DNA of 64,000 nucleotides from Rhynchopus sp. YZ270_cl-10 (lineage: Eukaryota; Euglenozoa; Diplonemea; Diplonemida; Diplonemidae): assembly GCA_964035575.1 (NCBI GenBank), contig OZ037857.1, positions 496,001 through 560,000 on the forward strand. Direction: 5' to 3'. The position numbers and the translations under genes were made by a program. Shown here one piece after another: positions 30,101-42,033 of this stretch. The notes beneath the pieces are model-generated. The model had not been told where the DNA came from. It searched no databases and was given only the letters and a program-made list of their open reading frames with translations. Position 1 is the stretch's first letter; the number at the start of each line of letters is the position of its first letter.

Positions 30101-33100
30101 ATGTGGCAGCGTTGTCGTCTCCTCCGCACATCAGCGTAGTGCACGGAACGCAGTCACCACTGCTGGCGTCGCGGATGTAGTTTACGGCACACGTGGAGCA
30201 GTCTGCGCTGGCGTAGGCGGCCGGGCAGCTGCACTCACACTGCTTGGCAGCGTTGACGAAGGCGTGGTGTCCGTTGCAGTGGTCCACAGCAGAGCACAGC
30301 ACACACTCGTCATCGGACTTCTGGTATCCAGACACGCAGTCCTCACAGGTGGGTCCAGTGCGAGTGACTTCACACTTCTTGCAGTCGGGCATCTGGAAGT
30401 GGTTGTTGCACTGGCAGGTGCAGTCGTCACCCACGACGGATGCGACTCCGTTTCCGTTGCACTGCGAGTCGGCTGTGCACTCCTCGCAGATGGGGAAGCC
30501 ACTTCTGCCGTTGGCACAGCTGGTGCAGTCGGGCGATTGGAACAGGGTTGCGTCACAGCTGTCGCAGAGCGGCATGGCGAACACACTCTTGCACGCACAC
30601 GTGCACACTCCGTCGATGATGTGCACTGCGGGGTCAGCAGTTCCGTCTGCGCTGCATCCAGCAAGTGTGATGTCACATCTGGCGCATGTGCCATCGGCCT
30701 GCTTGACGTATCCAGCCTCGCAGTCCACACACTTCGAGACCGTCGTGTAGCCAGTCTCACACACACACTCGCAGGAGACGTTGTCCTTCTTCTGCCCGGT
30801 TCCGTGTCCGCATCCGAACTCGTTGCAGTCACGGCACTCAGGGAAGTCAACAAGGTCTCCACTGCACGCGTTGCAGTCCAGGCTCTGGTCGTGCTTGGTG
30901 GCGCACTCGCTGCAGTCGTCTCCGAACCAGTCGTTCCTGCAGGCGCACTTGCAATCGAATGTGATGCTTGTTGCCTGCGAGTTGCAGTGGTTTGCGACAG
31001 TGCACTTAATGCAGTCGTTGTTGACGAGCTTGTACCCAAGTGCGCATTCCTTGCAGTCTGTTGCACGGTCGTACGCCGCCGGGCACTTGTTGCACTTGTC
31101 TCCGAACCACTTGTTGTCGCAAGTGCACGAGCACACCTGACTGTCAACGGTGGTGGCGTCGACGGTACCGTGTCCGGTGCAGTGGAGCGCAGCAATACAC
31201 TCCTTGCACTTCGGGTATCCAACGAAGCCGTCGGCACAGGCGTCGCAGGTGTCGCTCTTGTAGATGCTCGGGCACGTCTCGCACTTGTCACCGGTCCACT
31301 GGTCCGCACACTCACACTCGCACTCGTGTCCGTGAGGGGAGCTGACCGTCGTGGCACGTCCGTTGCAGTGGACATCGTTGTCGCACACCTCGCACTCGGT
31401 GTCGTCATCAACCTTGAGTGCCTGGCCATCTACGCAGTGGCCACAGTCTCTGTCCTCATCGAAGCCAGCCTTGCAGTACTGACACTTGTCGCCGTACCAC
31501 TGGTTTCTGCAGATGCATACACACTGTCCGTTCACACTAGCAGTTTCGTTGAGAGCCCCGTGGTCGGAGCAGTCGTGAGCAACCGTGCAACAGTCACACT
31601 CAGGGTAGTTCTTGCGTCCGTTCGCGCAGCCTGTGCAACCGGTATCGAAGAGCGGCGAGCATGTGCCACAGTCACCTGCGGTCCACTGGCCAAGGGTGCA
31701 CTCACACTGGCACTGGCTGTGGTCCACATCGGTGGTCACACTGGAGGCGCGCAGAGGCAGGCACTGGTCTCCTCCTGTCGATCCGCAGCAGTCAGTGGAC
31801 ACGCTGCACGGGCGGCAGTGGGTGCTGTTTTCCCACACGTAGCCCTCCTTGCACTGGGTGCACTGCTCCTGCTCGAACATCTGTGGGCACTCCGTGCAGC
31901 TGTCACCACCCCAGTTGCCGTCGCATGGCTCGCAGATACAGGCGGTGTTGTCCGCGTTCGAGGTGACGGTCGAGGAGCGGTTGTTGCAGTGCACCTCAAC
32001 AGAGCACTTCACGCAGTTGGGTCCGAAGTGGCCCACCTCGCATTGCTTGCACTCAGGTCCGGTGAAGCCTTCTTCGCATGCGCACTCGCAGTTGTCCTGG
32101 GACGCGTCAGTGGAAACGTTTGTGGCGCGCCCATTGCAGTTGTCCTCGATGGTGCACGGTGTGCAATGCGGGTGGTTCACACTGCCAGCAACGCACTGGT
32201 CGCAGTTGGCTCCTGTGAACTTCTCTTCACACTCAACGCAGTTCGGCAGTGCCCATCCGTTTGCGCACTGGCAAGAGCACGTCGTCTGGTCGGCGTCAAC
32301 AACGGCAACTCCGTTTCCGTTGCAGCTGTGTGCGTCTGTGCAACGCTTGCACCTCGGGTAGTCGTAGCGCATGGCAGCACAGGTCTTGCACTTCACCTGC
32401 TCGTACTTGCTGTGGCACTGGTCACACTTCTCACCCGTCCACTTGGTTCCGTCCTTGCATGTGCATTTGCAGGTGCCATCCTCCTTGTCTGCGCTGAGCG
32501 TTCCCTCCTCTGCACAGGGGCTTCTCACAGTGCACGGGGCGCACTGTGGTCCTGCGTATCCATCGGCACAGTTCACACACTCGTCGCCATCGTAGTTGTC
32601 AGGGCACTGGCTGCAGTCGCCTCCGAACCATTGCGTGTTGACATCGCACGAGCAGAAGCAGACTCCGTTCAAAGCAGAGGCCGTTCCGTGTCCGCTGCAG
32701 TCGGTGGCATCCTCACAAGTCCTGCAGGTCTGGGTGGCAGCGTCGTAGACGAATCCCGGTGCACACTGGCTGCAGTCAACACCGGAGTAGCCGTCGTCAC
32801 ACACGCACTCACAGTTCTGCGGGTGCACACCAGACTCAGGCACAGCGTTTCCGTGCACGCACACGTCCGAGCACGGCACGCATGCCGGGTATCCAACCAG
32901 GCCGTCTGCACACTTGTCGCAGGTAAGCTGGTCGTACTTTTTGTCACACTGGTTGCAGTTCTGTCCGTGCCACTGTCCAATAGCAGGGTCACATGCGCAG
33001 ATGCACTGTGTCCTTCCCAGAGACGAGACCACAGTCGAGGCGCGGCCGTTGCAGTCAGTGGCGTTGTCGCACTCTCTGCACCCATCAATCATGTTGCCAA

Positions 33101-36100
33101 CGAACCCATCCTTGCATTCCTTGCAGTCCGAGGCAGCGCTGAACGGGTGTGGGCACGTCTTGCAGTTCGTTGCTGGATCCCACTTGTTCCTGCACTCGCA
33201 CTCGCATCCACCGTTGGCCTCAATAACGCTGTCGGCGTGCGCGTGGCAGTCGGTGGTCACAGTGCAGTTGCCGCACACGGTGACGTCGTCACATGTGGTG
33301 CACGTGGCTGCGTCGTAGCCGGTGGTGCAGTTCTTGCAGTCCGGTCCGTAGTACTTGTTGTTACATTCGCAGGTGCAGTCGAATCCGTCAGATGTCGCAA
33401 CCCCCTGTCCAGAGCACTCATCGTCGGAGGTGCACTCGTCACACGTGGGCCAGTTGTACTTACCCTCCTCACACTTGTTGCAGGTCCAAACGCCCCCGTC
33501 AAGGTGAAGTGCGAAAGGTGCTTTGCATTCAGTGCAGCGGGAGTCAGTTGTGAAGTTCCCGGTGCACTCAGTGCAGGTGCATTCCGTCTGGTCAGCGTTA
33601 GTCGAGACGGTGCCACGTCCGTTGCAGAATCCTTCGCAAGGTGTGCAGTCGGGGTAGTTGATGCGGCCGTTCGCACACTTGTTGCAGTCGTCTCCGGTGA
33701 ACTTCGGTGGGCATGTGCCACAGTCCTGGTCAACAAACTGGTGCGTACAGGTGCAGTTGCATGTCTTGCCGTCGTCCGACACGGTGATGTCGGAAGACCT
33801 ACCGTTGCAATCCTCGACATCGGAACACTGGGTGCAGACGGGGAAGTTCACAAACGGAGGGGTGGCAGTCTTGCACGACGCGCATGCGGGGGCCTCGAAC
33901 TTCGACTCGTCGCAGGCACAGCCGTTCTCGGGCAGGAAGCGCGAGTTCTTGCACTGGCAGGTGCACGCAGTGCCGCTTGCGTCGACGACGGCGGTGAGAG
34001 CGTTCTCGGGGTGTGTGCAGTTCGCAGCCGAGCACGGCGTGCACTGCACAGGGGTTGAAGCGTCACCGCTGACGTCAGCGTGTGTGGTCTCGCACTTCTC
34101 GCAGTTGGGGCCCTTGTAGCCTGGCTTGCAGGTGCACGAACAGCCTCCGCCTCCCAGAGGAGTCACGGACACAGCGTTGCCGCTGCAGTTCGCTTCCTTG
34201 GTGCACTGCACGCAGTCGGGGAAGACTCCGCTGTACAGTGGGGCACAGGCGTCGCAGGTGGCGGTGAACTTTGGGTCGCACTTGTCACACTTGTCTCCGG
34301 TCCACTCGGTCCCGTCGGCACACACACAGGAGCACGCGTTGGTGACGGGGTCCACAGTAGCCTCACCGTTGACACACTCGCACGCCTCGCACGTCGCACA
34401 GGTGCCGTTCGCGAAAGTGGCTGCACAGCGGAATCCTGCGTCGTTGTCGCACGTCTCGCAGAGCGGGCCTCCCCAGCCTGGCTTGCAGTTGCACTTGCAT
34501 GTGCGGTCGGGGGTGCCCACAACGACCTGCGCATCAAGTGTGCCTGGTGCGCTGCAGGGGCTGTGCGAGGTACAGGGGTCGCAGCGCACGAGGACACCGT
34601 TCACCTTCACAGGGATAGCCGTAGGCTCGCACACGTCGCACGTCGTCTGGTCGAAGCCGTCATCACACTCGTCGCACTTGGCGCCGTTCCAGAAGTCCTT
34701 GCACGGGCCACAGGTGCACGTGGTTCCGTCCGAGGTGGGCACAGGGTTCTGTGCGTTGGGGCAGAAGGCGGTGCAGTCCGACTCACAGTTGGGTCCGTAG
34801 AACGGCGCTGGGCATGTGCATGCACAGTCCACGCAGTTGCCCTTTCCGCCGCAGACGTTGTTCGGGAATCCGGGGCAGGTGGTGCCGCAGGTTGCGCCGC
34901 AGGTGTTGTCATCGCACTTGCACTTGCATTCTCCCGACTCGACAATGGAGATACCGTTGACACACTCCTTGCCAGCCTCGGGACAGCCACACTCAGGTGC
35001 AAGCGGGATGGTGCCCTCACAGGGCTTGCACTGGTCGCCGTACTGCTTGTCCTGGCACGTGCATGTCAGGAGGTTGCGTCCGCCCACAACAACGCACTCA
35101 GCGTCGACTCCATCGTGGCAGGTGCCAGAGCCACAGTCACACTCACAGCCACAGGCAGGTCCTCCAAAGCCAGCGTCGCACACACACACACCGAAGCCCA
35201 CGTTGTCCGCGTGCTCCACGAACTTTCCGTGTCCAGAGCAGCACACATCGGCACCGGTGGAGGCAGTGTTGCTGACACGCTCACCAAACCTGTTGTACAT
35301 CACACCCGAGAGCGGGGTCGCAGTAGTGCTGCCGCTCATGCAGGCGGGCACGTTCAGCTTCGGGCAGCAGACGTCGTCCTCAGTGACGGTGACGGCAAGC
35401 TCGTTCGAGTAGCACGTTGAGTCGAGGTAGGCAAGGCCGGGCAGGTACGCACGCAGCTTGATGATGATGGTGGTGCCGGCGGTGTTGAGCAGAAGGCCAT
35501 CGTCGTCTGCGGTGAACGTCGACTCGAAGCCAACACCTCTTGCGACGGCCTGGCTGGCGAAGACAATGGTGCCGGAGTTCTGCGTCAGCGACGCAGTCGC
35601 AGCGTCGGTCCACCACATCTGGATCACAGAGATGCTGTCGGGGCCTCCCAGCAGCTTGGTCACAAAGTTGAAGCTCTTGCCCTCGACGACGGTCAGTGCC
35701 GACAGATCGACCTCGTTGTCCAGAAGCGGGATCTCCACGACACGGATGACGAACTCCTTCGAGAGGATGGTGCCGTCGTAGGTCAGCGTGGCCACCACAC
35801 GGTACTCGCCGGGCAGCACGGAGCCCTTGGTGTTCAGGACAACACGGTTGTTGCGCGACACGCCATTGTTGTTGTTGCTGCGCACGTCCGACGACTCTGC
35901 GTAGTTCCCGTTGGGCAGCTCGCGCGAGTAGGTCCACACGCTCTGTCCAGCAGGGGCCTCAATCAGGTCACCGGTGACCTTGTGCGCGGGGGTCGAGAAG
36001 ACAAGCACTCCGTTCCAGTCCGCACCGTCGTTCTTGGTGTACTCAACGTTGAAGGTGTGCTGTGCGCAGGCAGAGCTGACGTGCACGTCGTCGGTCGAGT

Positions 36101-39100
36101 CGTACATGGCGGAGGTAATCTCCCCAACCATGTCCGGCGGGGGCGCTGGGGTGACGGTGACGGTCCTCTGCACCTCACGCGAGAACTCCTCGCCAATGCA
36201 CGGGTCCGTTCCGGTTGCGTAGAAGTGGAACTGGTACTGCCCAACGGTGCCGCCGTTCAGGAAGGTGCCAACGTAGATACCGTCACCAGCCCCGTCCAGC
36301 ATAGAGACGCGTGTCGTGGTGCCGGTCGGCCCTGTCACCACAGCCCACACAGTCAAACCGGAGACAGGCGACAGCGAGTCGAAGGGGGACACGAAGGCCT
36401 TCATCTCCATGGCCTGGTTCGCAAAGATCGATGCAGGAAGGAGTGCGGAGAGCACCAGCTTGCTCGACCCTGTCACACGCACGTCCACGGGGAGCGAGGC
36501 TCCAGTACCCTGGTTCGCGAGGTTGTCACCCTTGATGGAGAGCGTGTAGGTGGCGGCCTGCTCGGGGAGCTCCCAGCCCATGCCAACGTCGTCGGCGTAG
36601 AAGAACTTGACGGTGCCATCGGCAGAGGACTCTTCGGTGAGGGTCTCGCCCGACTCGAGGGTGAGGACGATCTGCACCTGGGAAAGGGTGCCACTCTCAA
36701 CGGAGACAGTGATCTTAGCAGGCACGGCGCGGCTGTCGATGTTGATGGTGAAGGACACGGTCTCGTCCACACGCACGTTGTGCGTCTCGCTCAACAGGAG
36801 CGAAGACCCAACGGTGGCGGAGAAGAAGTCCGAGTAGATGCCCGACAGCTCGCTTGAGGTTCTCGCGTAACGGAAGATACCTCCGGTGTTACGGGACAGG
36901 GTGGTAAGCTTCTCGTTCGCATCACCAGTGGCGCAGTGGTTGCTAAGGCACACGGTGTGCACGGTGATTCCCTTCGCAGCACACTGAAGCGCCAGATCCG
37001 TGTACGTGCTGACTGCAACGTTGTAGCTGTCTTCTCCGTCGGTCAGGACAATCATGTACTGCGCAAGCTCGGTGTTCTCTTCCTCAAGGTTCAAGATACC
37101 CTTCTTGACACCCTCGTGCACGGCAGTGCCTCCATAGTCCTTCCGGTACATGGCCTCAACCGCCTCGTCGCGGTCGTAGTCGTTTCCGAGGTAGAGCGGG
37201 TCAAGGACCTGCAGCGCGCTTGTGGTGAAGTAGGCGATCGACACCCAACTCCCGTCCAACATGCTGTTGATGATCGCCTTTGCACCCTTGTATCTGTTCA
37301 GGTTTGGGTCGTTGGTGTCCATGGATCCAGACGCGTCGATGACGAAGCCAATCTCCTGTCCGCTCTCGCTCCAGGAGATACCGTTGGGAATGGTGGCAGT
37401 GGCCAGGGCAGGGACACCGTCGCAGTCACCACCAAGGGTGACCTGGACGATGAGGTCGCAGGTGCCTCCAGTCTTGTCGACAACAGCGCCCTGCGAGAGG
37501 TAGTTGCAGCCACTGGTGTACTTCGGGGGTCTGAACGCAATGCTGTGCTTCTTCGTCACAGCGTCGAAGATGACCAACGCAGTCGTGCGGGTCGTGCCCA
37601 CGAAGACCTTGAACGCCGACGCAGGAAGCTGCTTCTCCACACCGTTCACCTTCACATAAACAATCATCAGTGCAGACGGGATCGGCAGGTCGGCAGAGCC
37701 CACCGAAATCGGCACATCTGTCGACGGCGACACGACCTCAATGGTCAGGTCTCCCTTCACGTAGGCGAGGGTGTCCCAGAACTGGAACTTCTCGGTTCTG
37801 CTGAGGTCGGTCGTGTAGTTCGCCTTGACTGCGATGCTGTACGGCACACCAGCGGGGGACGGCGTCAGCGACGTGAACGCGCCCGACACTGTCGTCTCTC
37901 CGAAGGCGGCGATGGTGACGGGTGTGGTGATCGGGATGGTCTCCTGCGGGACGGTGTCTACCATGGTGGCGACGATCTCGTTGATGGTCACAGACTGGGG
38001 GGTAGGGTTCTTGAACTTGAGGTCCACAGTGTCACCAGAGACATCGGGGTTCACCTGCACACAGAGGTCGATGGAGAGGTCCAGCGAGCACTCGAAGCAG
38101 ACAGACTTCGCAGACGTCTCGGCGTACACGGCACGGTCAAGCTCTGCACCCACAGACGAGATGCCAGCGGCAGTGCACACGGCGTCAGCAGCACCCTGGA
38201 AACAGTCGGAGTTAATGTACTGCCACTTCGTGCACGTTGCAGAGGAGCAGCACGACGAGGCACACAGGGCAGACGTCGTGGCAGTTGGGATCTGCTGCAT
38301 GTTCGTGCACGACATGCCGTTCAGGGTGGTGGCATCGTCGCAGCGTGCGCCGGTGTCAAGAGGGCGCGAGTTCACCTGGAAGGTAGCAGCACCGCTCAGC
38401 GCACCTGTCGCAACCAAAGGCATGGACACACCGGGCCTTGTGTTCAGGTTGCTTCCACCCGCTCCAAACAGTGCAGGGGCAGAGTTCGTCACAGTAAACA
38501 CACTTCCCTGGTGCACGCCAATGCCAGTGAACACACCGCTGACCTGGCTGTAGGTGAGGAGCGACGCGATCGACACGTCCCCTCCGCCGGACAGGTAGCA
38601 TGCACTGTTCAAGTCGCCGAGTCTCAGGTTGTTTCCGCCCAGCCCCGAGAGGGTCAGGCTCAAGGTGTATCCGTTGGTGTACTGGCGGGCGCCGTTGGCA
38701 ATGGAGACTGTGTGGAGGGTACCCTCGATAAGGGCAGTGCCGTTGGGGAAGCGGCGCATGTTGAGGCACCACTCGTTCTCGCACTCGAGCAGGTCACCGT
38801 TGGCCATCTTGAGGGCAGACTGCAGGCCGGACAGGCTGGTGCGGCAGTCTGTGTCAGCAAGCGCGTCTCCGAGCTGGTACTCCTCAGCAGCACCCAGGTC
38901 AAGGCAGCTGTATCCGTCCTCGACAGCGCACTGCGAGGAGCAGCCATCTCCGCTCTGTGTGTTGCAGTCATCGCAGGTCTCGCCAGCCTCAGTCTTGCAG
39001 TTGCCGCACACAGCGTAGTCGAAGAGCATGATCGCACGACCGTTCTCTCCCTTGATGTGGTCGATGCCTCCTCCACGCGCCGCGTTGTGGGTGTACAGCA

Positions 39101-40388
39101 CGCTGTTACTCTTCGGCACAATCGTACGCGACGACGACACAACAGACTGTCCACCGGCACACAGGTTCACTCCTCCTGTTCCGCTTGCAGAGCCATCGGC
39201 AGCAGCGTCACCTCCCATCGAGCACTGGCACAGCGATGCCGCAGGTCCACAGGTGTCCGTGATCGCGGTCGTACCGAAGCACAGCGTCTGGCACTGTGCG
39301 TCCGTCTTGTCCGTGCTGGTCGACCTCCACTTGGTGCAGCTCTGTACATTCGGAAGCGCGTTGACTCCGGCAAGGGTGCTCGACCCACCACCACCTCCTC
39401 CAGCAGTGGCGACGTGCACGCCGTTCACGAGCAGGGTCGACGTTGTACCACCCTCGCCAGCGTCTCCTCCCTTTCCGGTGTTCAGCGTCACTGTGTCCGT
39501 CGGGTTGATGGCGAAAGACACCTCGCAGTATCCTCCGTGACCTCCGTGTCCGATGATCGGGACGAAGGAGCCCTGCGCACCCTCACATCCTGCCTTGTTG
39601 TCGTGGAACTGTGCAAGGGGCGTCGACTGCATGGCACCGCTCTGGTCCCACTCGCTGACGTTGTAGCAGTATCCGGTTCCGGAGGAGAGCGTGGCACCAC
39701 CACCTCCTCCCCAGAGGAGGACGGTCATCTTCGTGATACCTGCCAGGGACGCGGCGCCGAAGTTCGCACCCGTGGATCCTGGGAGCATGTACATCCTGCT
39801 GAGGCCGGGGTACAGCGACTGCACGGGGTTCACCTTGAGTGGGGAGCCATCGATGTCGAAGAACACTGCGTCCAGGCAGACATCCGGCTGCGCTGCGGGG
39901 TTCACACGAATCTCGCTGATCTTCCAATCACCGCTGCCCTTCTCGAAGAGACCGTCCGTCGAGGTCGTCAGCGTGGTGCCTACGCTGCCGTCCTCCTTCA
40001 CGAACTCAACTGTCCATGCAACACTTGAGTAGTAGACATCAAGCGCCGCGTCGGACATGGGGGTTGTGAACTTGATTGTGAAGCTCTGCATTCCTTGGCA
40101 GTGGCATCCGGGACCGTTCGTGATACCGAGCCCATCGCCACGTCTGTTGTAGGCAGGCTGTGCGGTGAGGCCGCTCACATAGAACGGATCCTCAGTTGCA
40201 ACATGGAAGTCCGCACTGCTCTCAATGTTGAAGTATGGGGACAACGTCTCGACACTGTTGCAGACGCTGTTCGGCAGACTGTACACAGCGCCCACAGCCT
40301 CCTGCATCGTCACTTCATAGTTGTATTCATCACGCCGAGCGTCTGTGCTGGCCGCAGCCAGCAACAGCACCGCCACACCACGCAACAT
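194..40388 (-). CDS. Giant modular type I membrane protein (about 13,300 aa) with vWA, EGF-like array, C-type lectin and LamG domains
   Basis: Five exons: 40388-4968, 4922-4548, 4418-3597, 3517-3344 and 3292-194, all junctions phase 0, giving about 13,296 residues. Order seen: signal peptide (1-17), glycine-rich ALK/PF12810-like domain (about 215-460), Myxo-type disulfide repeat (459-495), von Willebrand A domain with the DASGS metal site (about 1010-1195) followed by beta domains recalling CLCA proteins, EGF-like array (about 1715-10950), C-type lectin domain with a GEPK motif (10953-11083), LamG-like (11100-11300), cadherin-like (11320-11530), more EGF modules, LamG-like, IPT-like, LamG-like, REJ-like (12440-12900), a degenerate GAIN/GPS-like stretch near 13000-13055, a membrane-proximal domain, a transmembrane helix (about 13217-13240) and a 56-residue tail. 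Adhesion, matrix or prey binding at the cell surface is inferred; the lectin and vWA folds are ligand-binding in known families. The start has a clean signal peptide. Confidence 0.9.
3293..3343 (-). other. Intron 4 of the giant gene (51 nt)
   Basis: Boundaries GTATGT and TTACAG, phase 0, stop-free and a multiple of three (17 codons). Its removal joins two parts of a LamG/concanavalin-like domain. Confidence 0.8.
3518..3596 (-). other. Intron 3 of the giant gene (79 nt)
   Basis: Boundaries GTATGC and CTACAG, phase 0. Unlike the other three it is not a multiple of three, and without its removal the frame ends at 3393. Splicing joins the IPT-like region to the next LamG-like domain in frame. 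Confidence 0.85.
4419..4547 (-). other. Intron 2 of the giant gene (129 nt)
   Basis: Boundaries GTATGT and CCACAG, phase 0, stop-free and a multiple of three (43 codons). It contains the hairpin at 4472-4520 that belongs to the dispersed spacer family. Confidence 0.8.
4472..4520 (-). repeat. Spacer-family hairpin F3 inside intron 2
   Basis: On the plus strand it reads GAAGTTGA, then CAGTG, a loop holding GCCTC, and later GAGG and CACTG. It matches the copy at 58255-58296 over about 23 bases with two differences. Confidence 0.55.
4923..4967 (-). other. Intron 1 of the giant gene (45 nt)
   Basis: Minus-strand boundaries are GTATGT and CAACAG, phase 0. The length is a multiple of three and has no in-frame stop, so a retained copy would add 15 residues. 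Removal joins two halves of a LamG-like domain. Confidence 0.8.
24400..24620 (-). other. Third irregular insertion in the EGF array
   Basis: About 70 residues near residue 5265-5330 whose cysteines are spaced unlike the EGF modules (a KGC, YEC, VCCEQ series). It lies between two normal modules in frame. Family not recognised. Confidence 0.5.
26510..26830 (-). other. Second non-EGF insertion in the EGF array
   Basis: About 105 residues near residue 4520 without the regular cysteine spacing, rich in T, G, S and R. The EGF modules continue on each side in the same frame. I do not recognise the domain. Confidence 0.55.
27820..28215 (-). other. Non-EGF beta-rich insertion in the EGF array
   Basis: About 125 residues almost free of cysteine break the module rhythm near residue 4060. 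The composition (alternating V/T/I/F with G and P turns) suggests one beta-sandwich domain. The EGF pattern resumes directly on both sides, so this looks like a true domain insertion within the open frame, not an intron or a frame error. Confidence 0.6.
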
Positions 40389-41364
40389 CTTGCGTGGGGG
40401 TTCAAGCGGTGTATGGATAAAAGGCTCTCAACAGAGAGACCGAAGAGAATAAAAAAGTTGGTTGTGTGGTTTTTTTGAACGGGAAAAAAAAACGAGGCAA
40501 AAAAAAAAGTTAACTGAGGTGGATGGTAGCAAGATCCAAACCAGTCTGTAGAATGGTGGTGGTATGGTTGTACGGAGGGGTGGTGAGGGAGGGGGGGCTG
40601 TATGGGGTAATAAGAATGAATTTGCCTTTTTTTCTCTCTGCGGTTTATAAACCTAAAGGGGGGGGGGCGTCTCCAAATAGTAATGGGCGGTCATCAAGGG
40701 AAAAGGAAACCTTGAAGAAGAACGTGTATCTTGAGCACACGTTTACAATAAGAGCTAGATTGGGTTGTAAAGGGGAAAAGGGAAGTGTGGTGGTGGTCAG
40801 AGCGACAGACGCATGGTCCCCAATGAGGCAACCGTTTCTCCTCCCAAGGCAGCTGGGAGGGGGTTGTGTGTGTGTGTGATTTTTTTTTGAAAACTTAGAA
40901 AAAAACACATATGTCGCAACACAAAATCTCAATGCCACGCCCACCCTCCGCCAGCCTAAAAAAAAGCCTTCTCCATTTACTTTGTTGCAGACGTAAAAAA
41001 ATAAAAGTTGACTTGAAATACAACAGCCCGCTCGTGAGTGTATCTCAAAGCTTGAAAGACAAATCTAATCCTGCTTAATCATCAAAAATATATCCCCTCT
41101 AGTTTCCAAAGGGGCACTCAGGAGAGGAAAAAAGAAAATCGCCAAATTGAGTGAATCAAACCAAAAGGAAAAAAAAAACCTGAGGCAGAACACAACTGTG
41201 CAATCTTACTGTCAGACGCACAAAGTGGGGGAGTCCAATTCCCTTACTAAATGGAAAACCTTTTTTTTCTTTTTTTGAATTGCATTTTTATTTTGAAACA
41301 AACGATCTCCTTTGTCTGAGAAAACTAAAAAAATGTCTCACGAAAGCTTTATAAACACACAGGA
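40389..41364. other. Spacer between the giant gene and the ESCRT-III gene
   Basis: No supported gene. It holds the giant gene's promoter and 5' leader, GT and A/T runs (for example 40860-40890) and one spacer-family copy at 41005-41045. Short open frames here have low-complexity products. Confidence 0.6.
41005..41045 (-). repeat. Spacer-family element A1
   Basis: On the plus strand: AAGTTGACTTGAAATAC, a CCCGCTCGT block and a GTAT-type closing arm. It shares an uninterrupted 25-base stretch with the copy at 50111-50152 and resembles 58482-58579 and 44127-44213. On the minus strand it ends in TCAACTT plus a T-rich run. Confidence 0.7.
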
Positions 41365-41958
41365 TTACGCAAGGCTTTGCTGCTGAACGCGTGAAGAAGT
41401 AGATGCTTGGGTAGGGTTGAGAGCGGACGATGCTGTCGGTCCTTTCATCTCTAAACACACCTCGTCTATCACTTGGTCCATCATCTCTGCTGTCTCGTCG
41501 TCCATTCCTTCGTCGTCCAGGCATTCCAGACCTTCGTCCATTAGCTCTGAGGCCATGTCCATTTTCGCGTTTTCCATTTGGAACTGTTGCATGATTTTTT
41601 GCATGTCTTGTGGGTTCATTTGTGCGTTCATCTTGCCCATGATGGCAGCGCTTTTCCCCATTGTCTCCATTTGCTTGTGTTGCGCGCTGATTTGTGTGGT
41701 GCGGTGTGCCATCCCGGTCATGTGTGCCTTGGTGCCCATCATGCGCTGCTTCTGTGCACGCAGGCTGTGTATGTTCTTCGCAAGGGTGCGTGCAGTCGCC
41801 TCGTCACCTCGCTGCACCGCCTTCTTCACCTCCTTCAGCATCTCCGCCTCCTGCCGTTCCAGCTTCTGAAGCTCCCGTCCCAGTTCCCGTGTGCTCCCAT
41901 TTATATCACGCTTCGCGGTCTTGCATTCCTCCTCCACAGTTTTCTTCTTCGAAAACAT
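41365..41958 (-). CDS. VPS2: ESCRT-III subunit, Vps2/CHMP2 family
   Basis: Single exon, 197 residues. Vps2/CHMP2 proteins polymerise on membranes and recruit the Vps4 ATPase for multivesicular body sorting and membrane scission. The basic helical N-terminus, the long charged helical core and the Met/Gln-rich MNAQMNPQDMQKIMQQF segment followed by an MDMASELMDEG...VIDEVCLEM stretch match the CHMP2 pattern of helices 4 and 5. The first ATG of the family-like part (MFSKKK) is chosen; an upstream in-frame start would add 25 Ser/Lys-rich residues not expected in the family. The usual C-terminal MIT-interacting motif is not evident: the protein ends in a Ser/Gln-rich tail. A tract of repeats begins just upstream. 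Confidence 0.85.
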   Translation of the reverse strand: MFSKKKTVEEECKTAKRDINGSTRELGRELQKLERQEAEMLKEVKKAVQRGDEATARTLAKNIHSLRAQKQRMMGTKAHMTGMAHRTTQISAQHKQMETMGKSAAIMGKMNAQMNPQDMQKIMQQFQMENAKMDMASELMDEGLECLDDEGMDDETAEMMDQVIDEVCLEMKGPTASSALNPTQASTSSRVQQQSLA

Positions 41959-42033
41959 CGATGGGGAAAGAACTGTGTTTTTTTTTTTTCCTGGGGTTGA
42001 GAACAGAGATGGAGATAGATTTGGGATTTTCAA

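Larger units (their letters stand above)
7550..35250 (-). repeat. Array of about 150 EGF-like (tenascin/laminin-type) cysteine modules
   Basis: The protein repeats a module of about 62 residues (about 187 bases). Its pattern is a CNG or HCNGxA segment, then CxCxC, a W-G step, then CxxCP, C-x-x-C-A and PxCxxC. The DNA shows this as regularly spaced 'ccgttgcagt' and 'cgcactt' blocks. Modules differ clearly from one another, so the array is old rather than a recent tandem expansion. The count of 150 is an estimate from spacing, not an exact tally. Confidence 0.9.

Noticed and set aside
320-40028. Very long open frames on the plus strand (for example 4476-8669, 19605-22856, 28356-34058, 36936-40028) opposite the giant gene
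   Set aside because: They mirror the cysteine-module codons on the minus strand. GC-rich codon choice there avoids complements of stop codons, so the antisense stays open. Their products are Val/Ala/Arg/His-rich without domains, and splice sites and signal peptide support only the minus strand.
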